In this document: positions 15,021 through 20,623 of the stretch, in pieces
Position numbering within the stretch: the stretch's first letter is position 1
Layout: every line of letters starts with the position of its first letter
Source: GCA-002282575 sp964606405
GTDB lineage: Bacteria > Pseudomonadota > Gammaproteobacteria > Thiomicrospirales > Thiomicrospiraceae
NCBI GenBank assembly: GCA_964606405.1
Contig: CAZSGH010000045.1
Span: 1-20,623, forward strand
Length of the DNA stretch: 20,623 nt
Reading direction: 5' to 3'
Made by a program: the position numbers and the translations under genes
The notes under the pieces: generated by a model
Databases searched by the model: none
Told to the model about the DNA's origin: nothing
The model's input: only the letters and a program-made list of their open reading frames with translations

Positions 15021-16441
15021 ATGATTAAAGATAGAAAGAGTCCACGTCGTACTAAGATTTTAGCAACCTTAGGTCCAGCAACTGATACCCCAGGTATGAT
15101 CGATAAAATGATTTTGGCTGGTTTGGATGTGGTGCGTATTAATTTTTCGCATGGTGCAGCCCATGAGCATATTGAACGTGCGCGTTATGTACGTGAGCGT
15201 GCTAAGGCATTGGGTTCTGAAGTAGGCGTGCTAGTTGACCTACAGGGACCTAAAATTCGTATTTCTCGTTTCAAAGAAGGGTCTGTCTTTTTAGAAGATG
15301 GTGTAGCGTTTGCGTTAGACAACAACATTGATCGCTTAGAAGGCGACATTAATGGTGTCGGCTTAGATTATAAAACGTTACCGCATGAGGTTAAGCCAGG
15401 TAATCGTTTATTACTTGATGATGGTCGTATTGTTTTTGAAGTGGTGCGCGTTGTTGGCGAACGTGTTGAATGTAAAGTCATCGTCGGCGGTAAGTTGTCG
15501 AACAATAAGGGTATCAACTTGTTGGGCGGTGGTTTGTCGGCAGCAGCGATTACGGAAAAAGATAAAGAAGATATTATTTCAGCAGCTGAAATTCAGGCGG
15601 ACTATTTGGCATTCTCTTTCCCGCGTAGTGCGGAAGATGTGAATGAGTGTCGTCGCTTAGCGAACGAGGCTGGATTGTATGCTTGTATCGTTTCTAAAGT
15701 TGAACGTGCCGAGGCAGTTGAAGATCCAACGCTTGAAGAAATCATTCGTGCTTCTGATGCGGTGATGATTGCTCGTGGTGATTTGGGTGTTGAAATTGGC
15801 GATGCACAATTGCCAGCAATGCAGAAGAAAATCATTAAAATGTCACGTCACTTGAATAAAATTGCCATTACGGCAACGCAAATGATGGAAACGATGATTG
15901 ATAATGCTATCCCAACGCGTGCGGAAGTATTCGACGTTGCGAACGCGGTTATTGATGGTACTGACGTAGTGATGTTATCGGGCGAAACGGCAACTGGTAA
16001 GCATCCGCACATTGTTATTGAGGCGATGAGTCGTATTTGTTTGGAAGCGGAAAAGCAACGCGAAACGCGTATTTCAACGCACCGCATCGATCAGGTGTTT
16101 CAAGCAACCGATGAAAGTATTGCCATGGGAGCGATGTATATCGCGAACCATTATAACGTGCGTGCGATTGCCGCTTTAACGGAGTCGGGTAGTACGGCAT
16201 TATTGATGTCGCGTATTTCTTCAGGTATTCCTGTTTATGCGATGACACCTCATGCGAAAACACGTCAGAAAGTAACGCTGTACCGTGGTGTTTATCCGAT
16301 GGCGTTTAGCTATGAAGGTATGGATAGTGATGATGTGGTGCCGAATATGATTAACGAATTGAAGCGCAAAGGCGCGGTTCAAGACGGTGATAAAGTTTTG
16401 GTCACGCGCGGTAAGCATCGTGGTATTATGGGCGGCACAAA
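15021..16441 (+). CDS. pyk: Pyruvate kinase, PykA type, 3' end lost in assembly gap
   Basis: Transfers phosphate from phosphoenolpyruvate to ADP. 473 residues are visible, starting MIKDRKSPRRTKILATLGPA. The frame is open further upstream, but ATG 15021 gives the N-terminus of PykA-type homologues. Motifs: RINFSHG, LVDLQGPKIRISRFKEG, the B-domain LLLDDGRIVFEV, LSNNKGINLLGGGLSA (typical of PykA rather than PykF), catalytic K226 in IVSKVERAEAV, MIARGDLGVEIGD, ITATQMMETMIDNAIPTRAEV and VMLSGETATGKHP. The allosteric C-domain runs to VLVTRGKHRGIMGGT. E. coli PykA needs only about ten more residues, so the truncation is an assembly artefact and not a pseudogene. Any continuation of the frame through the N run into 16542-16556 is meaningless. 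Confidence 0.95.
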
Positions 16442-16541
16442 NNNNNNNNNNNNNNNNNNNNNNNNNNNNNNNNNNNNNNNNNNNNNNNNNNNNNNNNNNN
16501 NNNNNNNNNNNNNNNNNNNNNNNNNNNNNNNNNNNNNNNNN
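16442..16541. other. Assembly gap (100 N)
   Basis: Exactly 100 undetermined bases. A round 100 is commonly a placeholder of unknown true length. It hides the last codons of pyk and most of the pyk-fba intergenic region. Because several hairpin repeats of one family lie in this window's other intergenic gaps, another copy here may have broken the assembly; that is inference. Confidence 0.98.
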
Positions 16542-16578
16542 TTTTATTTTTGTTAACTAACCTAGAGGACTAACCCTT

Positions 16579-17640
16579 ATGGCAATGATTACTTTGCGCG
16601 AATTAATGGATTACGCAGCTGAACACAGCTTTGGTATGCCAGCGTTTAACGTCAATAACATGGAACAAGTACGTGCAATCATGCGCGCTGCTGATAAGTG
16701 TAACTCTCCTGTGATTTTGCAGGGTTCTGCTGGTGCGCGTAAGTACGCTGGTGAGCCAATGTTGCGTCATTTGATTCAAGGTGCAGTTGAAATGTACCCA
16801 CATATTCCTGTCGTTATGCACCAAGATCACGGTTCTGACGAAGGCGTTTGCTTACGTGCGATTCAGTCTGGTTTCACATCAGTCATGATGGACGGTTCTT
16901 TGATGGCTGATGGTAAAACACCAGCATCTTATGAATACAATGCTAATATTACACGTGCTGTTGTTAACATGGCGCACGCTTGTGGCGTTTCTGTTGAGGG
17001 CGAATTAGGTTGCTTGGGTTCGTTAGAAACAGGCATGATGGGCGAAGAAGATGGTCACGGCGCTGAAGGCGTATTAGATCATTCTTCTTTGTTGACAGAT
17101 CCAGAAGAAGCTTACCAGTTTGTTAAAGATACTAACGTTGACTGTTTAGCGGTTGCGGTTGGTACTTCTCACGGTGCTTATAAGTTCACTTCTAAGCCAT
17201 CTGCAGATGTGTTAAAAATCGATCAGATCAAGAAAATTCATGCACGTATTCCAACAACTCACTTGGTGATGCACGGTTCTTCTTCTGTACCAGAAGATTG
17301 GTTAGAAATCATCAACAACTATGGTGGCGACATGGGCAACACTTATGGTGTTCCAGTTGAAGCAATCGTTGAAGGTATTAAGTATGGCGTGCGTAAAGTC
17401 AACATCGATACTGACTTGCGTATGGCTTCTACAGGTTCTATCCGTAAGCATTTGGCTGAAAACGCTTCTAACTTCGACCCACGTAAGTTCTACAAAGCGG
17501 CTGAAGATGCGATGATGGGCATCTGTGTGGCACGTTTTGAAGCTTTCGGTTGTGCGGGTCATGCTTCTAAAATCAAAGCAATTGGTTTAGAAGAGATGCA
17601 AGCGCGTTATGCTTCTGGTGCCTTGAATCAGAAAGTTTAA
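16579..17640 (+). CDS. fba: Fructose-bisphosphate aldolase, class II (Calvin-cycle subtype)
   Basis: 353-residue zinc-dependent aldolase joining glyceraldehyde-3-phosphate and dihydroxyacetone phosphate to fructose-1,6-bisphosphate (and, in the Calvin cycle, sedoheptulose bisphosphate). FGMPAFNVNNMEQ and GSAGARKYAGEPML are hallmarks of the class IIB/CbbA subgroup. Catalytic D83 and zinc ligand H84 are in VMHQDHGS, with the other zinc ligands H198 (GTSHGAYKF) and H232 (VMHGSSSVP). The phosphate-binding KVNIDTDLRMA follows. GAGG about 10 bases before the ATG supports the start; ATG 16585 is a lesser alternative. It is the last gene of the carbon block and is followed by a strong terminator. The subtype also occurs in heterotrophs, so it does not by itself prove carbon fixation. 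Confidence 0.96.
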   Translation: MAMITLRELMDYAAEHSFGMPAFNVNNMEQVRAIMRAADKCNSPVILQGSAGARKYAGEPMLRHLIQGAVEMYPHIPVVMHQDHGSDEGVCLRAIQSGFTSVMMDGSLMADGKTPASYEYNANITRAVVNMAHACGVSVEGELGCLGSLETGMMGEEDGHGAEGVLDHSSLLTDPEEAYQFVKDTNVDCLAVAVGTSHGAYKFTSKPSADVLKIDQIKKIHARIPTTHLVMHGSSSVPEDWLEIINNYGGDMGNTYGVPVEAIVEGIKYGVRKVNIDTDLRMASTGSIRKHLAENASNFDPRKFYKAAEDAMMGICVARFEAFGCAGHASKIKAIGLEEMQARYASGALNQKV

Positions 17641-17669
17641 TCATTCCTGTTACGGTGTGATTTGACATG

Positions 17670-17700
17670 AAAAACCCTGTCCTTGTGGCAGGGTTTTTGT
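17670..17700 (+). terminator. Rho-independent terminator after fba
   Basis: AAAAACCCTG (17670-17679) pairs with CAGGGTTTTT (17689-17698), the inner CC/GG extending the stem around a TTGT loop, followed by GTTTTT. Confidence 0.92.
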
Positions 17701-17743
17701 TTTTAGGGTAACCTAATGCTTGGTAAGTAATTGGAGATTGAAT

Positions 17744-18214
17744 ATGAATAAGTTTAAGTTGTTGTTGCTTACATTGTTGAGCATGGTAACGCTATCGGCT
17801 TGGGCTGCACCCGCTAAGGTGGTATATCATGTCGATTTTAACGATGTGACGCGTTATTCCGCGACCTTAACATCGGTTAATAATTTACTGAATGCTTATG
17901 AGGGCGACCTGCGTGATTACGAAGTCAGTATCGTGTTTGTGGGGCAGGGTATTCGTTTTGTGACCGATGATGCGTTAAAAGGAACACCCTACGTTGCGGA
18001 TAAGGCGTTGTTGGATCGTCGTGCCGAGTTAAAAGGGCGGTTAGATACACTGATTAAAATTAAAGGTGTCAAAGCGGTATTGTGTGATAAAACACGCGAT
18101 GAAATTGCTTTAGATAAAGCTAAGTTGTACGAGGGTGTGAGCTTGACTCCGTCGGGTGTTGTTACCATTGCCGACCTGCAAATGCAGGGTTACGCTTACT
18201 TGAAAATTCAATAA
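17744..18214 (+). CDS. Exported DsrE/DsrF-like family protein
   Basis: 156-residue protein with a Sec signal peptide (residues 1 to about 21, hydrophobic LLLLTLLSMVTLSAWA). The mature part fits the DsrE/DsrF-like fold of small periplasmic proteins: KVVYHVDFND at the first strand, a middle SIVFVGQGIRF strand-loop, VKAVLCDKT with a single cysteine (C114), and the closing LTPSGVVTIADLQMQGYAYLKI, close to the family pattern P-x-GV-x-x-I-x-x-LQ-x-x-GY-x-Y. Cytoplasmic DsrE relatives relay sulfur on a cysteine; whether this exported version does is unknown. ATG 17744 is chosen over an upstream TTG because GGAG (17732-17735) precedes it and it begins the signal peptide. It lies between the fba terminator and the LysR gene, one base from the latter, so the two are probably cotranscribed. 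Confidence 0.83.
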   Translation: MNKFKLLLLTLLSMVTLSAWAAPAKVVYHVDFNDVTRYSATLTSVNNLLNAYEGDLRDYEVSIVFVGQGIRFVTDDALKGTPYVADKALLDRRAELKGRLDTLIKIKGVKAVLCDKTRDEIALDKAKLYEGVSLTPSGVVTIADLQMQGYAYLKIQ

Positions 18215-18215
18215 G

Positions 18216-19187
18216 ATGCATAGACCGATTTTAGGTCGCATTACCCGTGCGGCTACCTTGCGTCAGTTACAAGTATTTGAAGCGATTGCGCGCTTAGGAA
18301 GCTTTACGCGTGTTGCCGAGGAAATGCACTTAACGCAACCCACCATTTCGATGCAGGTTAAAAAACTGGCAGAGGCGGTTGATCTGCCATTGACTGAGCA
18401 GGTTGGTAAAGAGATTTATCTAACCGATGCGGGGCATGAATTAGCTGCCGTCTGCCGCGAGGTGTTAGGTTCTTTTGAACGGTTAGAAGAGCGCATTAAC
18501 CAGCTAAAAGGGCTCGAAGGTGGACGTGTTCGCTTAGCGGTGATTTCGACCGCGCAGTATTTTTTGCCGCAAGTGATGCAGTCTTTTTTAGCACAACACC
18601 CTAATATCAATATTATTATGGAAGTGGTGAATAAAGAGCATTTGCTGGAGCGTATGGCTGAAAATCAAGATGATCTGTATGTGTTGGGTCAGCCGCCAGA
18701 AGGTGCGCCTGTGGTATCAGAGCGTTTGGCGGTGAATCCTTTGGTGTTTGTTGCACCGCGTGGATTTGAGTTGCCTGAAGATCGGGTATTGACCGTTGAG
18801 GATTTGAAAACCGTTCCATTTCTCATGCGCGAACCTGGGTCGGGTATTCGTGATCAGATTGAGCAGGTGTTTGCTGAAATGGGCTACAAACCGAATGTTA
18901 GGATGATTTTAGGCTCGAATGAGGCGATTCGTATGGGCGTTATTTCGGGTTTGGGTATTTCGGTTGTCTCCATGCATACGGTGCGCGAGGAATTGCGTCG
19001 TAAGGAGCTGCGGATGTTGCCTGTTAAAGGATTTCCGATTGAGCGGCATTGGTATTTGGCTTGGTCGAAAGGGAAGAGTTTGTCTTTGTCGGCTACGCGT
19101 TTCATGGAAACACTGCGCATGGAGTCCTTAGTTTTGGATGCAGAAATTAAGCCGTTACTGGCAAAGGCTAAGAAACAGAAAAGTTAG
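18216..19187 (+). CDS. LysR-family regulator, CbbR-like
   Basis: 323-residue LysR-type transcription factor. The N-terminal winged helix-turn-helix (about residues 14-75) reads TLRQLQVFEAIARLGSFTR and LTQPTISMQVKKLAE. The effector domain contains VRLAVISTAQYFLPQVM, MREPGSGIRDQIEQVF, LGSNEAIRMGVISGLGI and RHWYLAW. These blocks are those of CbbR, which senses reductant or Calvin-cycle metabolites and controls cbb operons. No RuBisCO gene is in the window, so I withhold the symbol. The neighbouring tkt-gap-pgk-pyk-fba block is a plausible target. The start is one base after the DsrE-like stop and no clear Shine-Dalgarno is seen, suggesting translational coupling. The 14 residues before TLRQL make the N-terminus slightly longer than usual. 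Confidence 0.88.
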   Translation: MHRPILGRITRAATLRQLQVFEAIARLGSFTRVAEEMHLTQPTISMQVKKLAEAVDLPLTEQVGKEIYLTDAGHELAAVCREVLGSFERLEERINQLKGLEGGRVRLAVISTAQYFLPQVMQSFLAQHPNINIIMEVVNKEHLLERMAENQDDLYVLGQPPEGAPVVSERLAVNPLVFVAPRGFELPEDRVLTVEDLKTVPFLMREPGSGIRDQIEQVFAEMGYKPNVRMILGSNEAIRMGVISGLGISVVSMHTVREELRRKELRMLPVKGFPIERHWYLAWSKGKSLSLSATRFMETLRMESLVLDAEIKPLLAKAKKQKS

Positions 19188-19239
19188 GGCGGGACTCCCC
19201 TTCCCCCGCCTTCGGCGTACCCCTCCAACGGAGGGGAAT
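19188..19239. repeat. GC-rich double-hairpin palindromic repeat
   Basis: Two adjacent perfect hairpins: CGCC-TTC-GGCG (19207-19217) and CCCCTCC-AAC-GGAGGGG (19220-19236). They lie in a stretch far richer in GC than the surrounding genes, starting directly after the LysR stop codon. Read on the minus strand, the order resembles, from memory, a GC-rich palindromic repeat found in many unrelated bacteria. It differs in sequence from the R1-R6 family and lies four bases from the TTAA that borders R6. It could act as a terminator between convergent genes but lacks a T tract. Confidence 0.6.
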
Positions 19240-19243
19240 TTAA

Positions 19244-19311
19244 GGGAGTTTCTGAAAGTCTCGCTTCGCTTGTTTTCAGACTTCCTACCCATTGGATTTT
19301 TAGAGGTGCCC
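19244..19311. mobile_element. 68-bp hairpin element R6 with TTAA target duplication
   Basis: Flanked by TTAA at 19240-19243 and TTAA at 19312-19315. The ends GGGAGTTTCTGAAAGTC (19244-) and, on the other strand, GGGCACCTCTAAAAATC match at 11 of 17 positions. An internal hairpin TCTGAAA (19251-19257) / TTTCAGA (19274-19280) encloses the tip GCTTCGC, which is GCGAAGC on the minus strand. So it is the same family as R1-R5, inserted in the opposite orientation. The right TTAA is three bases from the stop codon of the minus-strand exporter gene. Confidence 0.65.
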
Positions 19312-19318
19312 TTAACAC

Positions 19319-20221
19319 TTAAACACAATGCTTTTGATCGCAGTGTTCGCTGTAATCTTTCGATTCAAGTTGTAGCGTGCTGTGGTGAATGCCGAATTGA
19401 TGTTCAAGCATTTCGTGCGCACTATCGAGTAAGTTCTGTGTATCTGTGTCATTTTGATACACAAGGTGCGCAGTAAGGGCATTTTGCTGAGTGCTGATTG
19501 CCCAAATATGCAGGTCGTGAACCGATTCAACGCCATCCAAACTTTGTAGTGCTTTTTTGACTGCTTGGCTATCAAGTGCATGTGGTACACCATCAAAGCT
19601 GAGGTGTAACGATTGGGTAAATACTGACCAAGTGCCTGCAATCACCACGCCAGCAATGACTAAGCTGATGACAGGATCGAGCCAATGTAGCCCAGCCCAT
19701 AATGCCAATCCACCAGAAATGACGACACCCAGCGACACCAGTGCATCGGCTGACATATGTAGAAAAGCGGCACGAATATTTAAATCGTCGCCACCTTGTT
19801 TTAGAAACAGCCACGCGGTGATGCCGTTAATGAAAATACCCACACCTGCAACCCACATAATGGTTTCGCCATCCATGATGACAGGGGTGTTGAAGCGACT
19901 GATTGCCTCGTAAATCAGGTAGCTCATGGCGACTAACAAAATGCTTGCATTAACAAGGCTTGCCATAATCGACAAGCGTTTCCAGCCATAAGTATGACGC
20001 GCATTGCTATGCCAGCGCGTTGCCCATAGCCCCAGCCAGGCTAACAATAACCCTGCAACATCACTTAAATTATGTCCTGCGTCGGCAAGTAAAGCGAGTG
20101 AATCGATTTGCCAGCCGTAAAAGGCTTCGATGAGTACAAATCCCACATTCAACCCGATACCAATGGTGAATGTGGTGTTTATATTGGTTGGGGCATGATG
20201 ATGGTGATGGTCGTGGGGCAT
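19319..20221 (-). CDS. czcD: Cation-efflux (CDF) transporter, CzcD/ZitB type
   Basis: 300-residue inner-membrane exporter. A His-rich cytoplasmic N-terminus (MPHDHHHHHAP) precedes six hydrophobic segments. The transport site has H50 and D54 in LLADAGHNLSD (TM2) and the HxxxD of FLHMSADALVSLGVV (TM5). The HxxxD/HxxxD pattern is that of Zn/Cd-selective CDFs, unlike the DxxxD of the FieF gene at 5193. The C-terminal domain has VKKALQSLDGVESVHDLHIWAIS and ALTAHLVY, and ends SEHCDQKHCV, a Cys/His cluster that could bind metal. It starts 11 bases after the upstream metallo-beta-lactamase-fold gene, so the two form an operon. The symbol is by similarity; zitB-like is an equally good name. Confidence 0.92.
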   Translation of the reverse strand: MPHDHHHHHAPTNINTTFTIGIGLNVGFVLIEAFYGWQIDSLALLADAGHNLSDVAGLLLAWLGLWATRWHSNARHTYGWKRLSIMASLVNASILLVAMSYLIYEAISRFNTPVIMDGETIMWVAGVGIFINGITAWLFLKQGGDDLNIRAAFLHMSADALVSLGVVISGGLALWAGLHWLDPVISLVIAGVVIAGTWSVFTQSLHLSFDGVPHALDSQAVKKALQSLDGVESVHDLHIWAISTQQNALTAHLVYQNDTDTQNLLDSAHEMLEHQFGIHHSTLQLESKDYSEHCDQKHCV

Positions 20222-20232
20222 TGTTGTTATCT

Positions 20233-20623
20233 CTAATTACCTTGCTCATAAAATAGGAAGGTATTGCTGACATTTTTGCCATTCCAACCGTCATAGTGTT
20301 TGAGGTGCTTAAACTGTGGCAAGTCTTTTGACTTAGCTGATACATCGTCAATACTTCCCATATCTAGTGCTGCTTTACCAACAACATCATTTAAGTAGTC
20401 TAAATAATCAGCGGTTTCTTTTTTTGCCATTGCCATGTCGGCAACACGACCATGACCAGGAACGAGTTTAGCGGTTGGATAGGCTTTCATTAGTTCGTGA
20501 ACAGCAGAGCGCCATGTTTTAGGGTTAGACCAGCCTGGATGAATACCAATCATGCGGTCAAGATAGACAGAGCCTGTAAATCTATTTGTGTAAACGCCCA
20601 ATAAATTACTGGTAGTTTTTAAG
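20233..20623 (-). CDS. Metallo-beta-lactamase-fold hydrolase, C-terminal part (window-edge partial)
   Basis: The frame is open to the window edge, so the N-terminal part with the HxHxDH zinc motif lies outside. The visible ~130 residues start in the core fold (LLGVYTNRFTGSVYLDRMIG). They include HPGWSNPKTWRSAVHELM and the conserved LVPGHGRVAD, whose histidine is a late zinc ligand in this superfamily. A helical C-terminal extension follows (MAMAKKETADYLDYLNDVV and beyond) and ends near FYEQGN. The pattern PGHG plus a long helical tail occurs in MBL-fold proteins associated with quinoprotein or sulfur-oxidation systems, but the subgroup cannot be assigned from this part. TTG 20601 is not a credible start. 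It precedes the CDF exporter by 11 bases in one transcript. Confidence 0.75.
   Translation of the reverse strand, partial: LKTTSNLLGVYTNRFTGSVYLDRMIGIHPGWSNPKTWRSAVHELMKAYPTAKLVPGHGRVADMAMAKKETADYLDYLNDVVGKAALDMGSIDDVSAKSKDLPQFKHLKHYDGWNGKNVSNTFLFYEQGN

Noticed and set aside
16442..16556. Pyruvate kinase reading frame appearing to continue through the N run and end FYFC
   Set aside because: The gap length is arbitrary, so the frame after it has no meaning; that DNA is the fba leader.
20233..20601. TTG at 20601 as the real start of a short minus-strand gene
   Set aside because: The frame stays open to the window edge and the visible protein begins in the middle of the metallo-beta-lactamase fold.

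Overview
The window reads as chromosome of a gammaproteobacterium of moderate GC content. TrpC, the Uup-type ABC-F protein, Cca with an HD domain, YcgL, PykA-type pyruvate kinase, FieF and Fe-SOD all have E. coli-like motifs at the expected positions. The run transketolase, GAPDH, PGK, pyruvate kinase, class II aldolase, followed by a CbbR-like LysR regulator, is an arrangement I associate with autotrophic or methylotrophic Gammaproteobacteria such as the Thiotrichales. No RuBisCO or phosphoribulokinase is in view, so autotrophy is not shown. There are no rRNA or tRNA genes, CRISPR arrays, prophages or full-length insertion sequences.

Layout. (1) 1-979: 3' part of trpC, then an OsmC/YhfA-like thiol protein. 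(2) 1186-4255: uup, then a one-base gap to an unusual ParA/MinD-type ATPase whose N-terminal domain looks like a catalytically dead Mrr-type nuclease fold. (3) 4429-6077: divergent pair of a PCMT-like methyltransferase (-) and the cation exporter fieF (+). (4) 6236-7190: sodB and ycgL (-). (5) 7332-9493: NDUFA9-like dehydrogenase coupled to cca, which has a TTG start. (6) 9586-10188: secreted OmpA-domain protein. (7) 10368-17640: the central-carbon block tkt, gap, pgk, pyk, fba. A run of 100 N removes the end of pyk, and a terminator separates pgk from pyk. (8) 17744-19187: exported DsrE-like protein coupled to a CbbR-like LysR regulator. (9) 19319-20623 (-): a metallo-beta-lactamase-fold protein cut by the window edge, then a CzcD-type Zn/Cd exporter.

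The carbon genes encode the reversible triose and pentose steps from 3-phosphoglycerate to fructose-1,6-bisphosphate plus the transketolase exchange, so the block could serve the Calvin cycle, the ribulose monophosphate cycle or gluconeogenesis. The downstream CbbR-like gene is a candidate regulator. The two CDF transporters carry different metal-site signatures (DxxxD/HxxxD versus HxxxD/HxxxD), which suggests Fe/Zn and Zn/Cd duties respectively.

The main unexplained signal is a family of small intergenic hairpins with arms related to GGAAGTCT(A/G)AAAA and a tip GC-GNA-GC or GC-GNNA-GC. Copies lie at about 968-1117, 4286-4378, 6078-6120, 6179-6221, 13523-13633 and 19244-19311. Three are flanked by exact TTAG or TTAA duplications, as expected of elements mobilised by an IS5-type transposase. 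Two copies are longer two-hairpin composites with the same internal spacing. Other points of interest are the dead-nuclease/ParA fusion and a transketolase ending in a four-cysteine tail.
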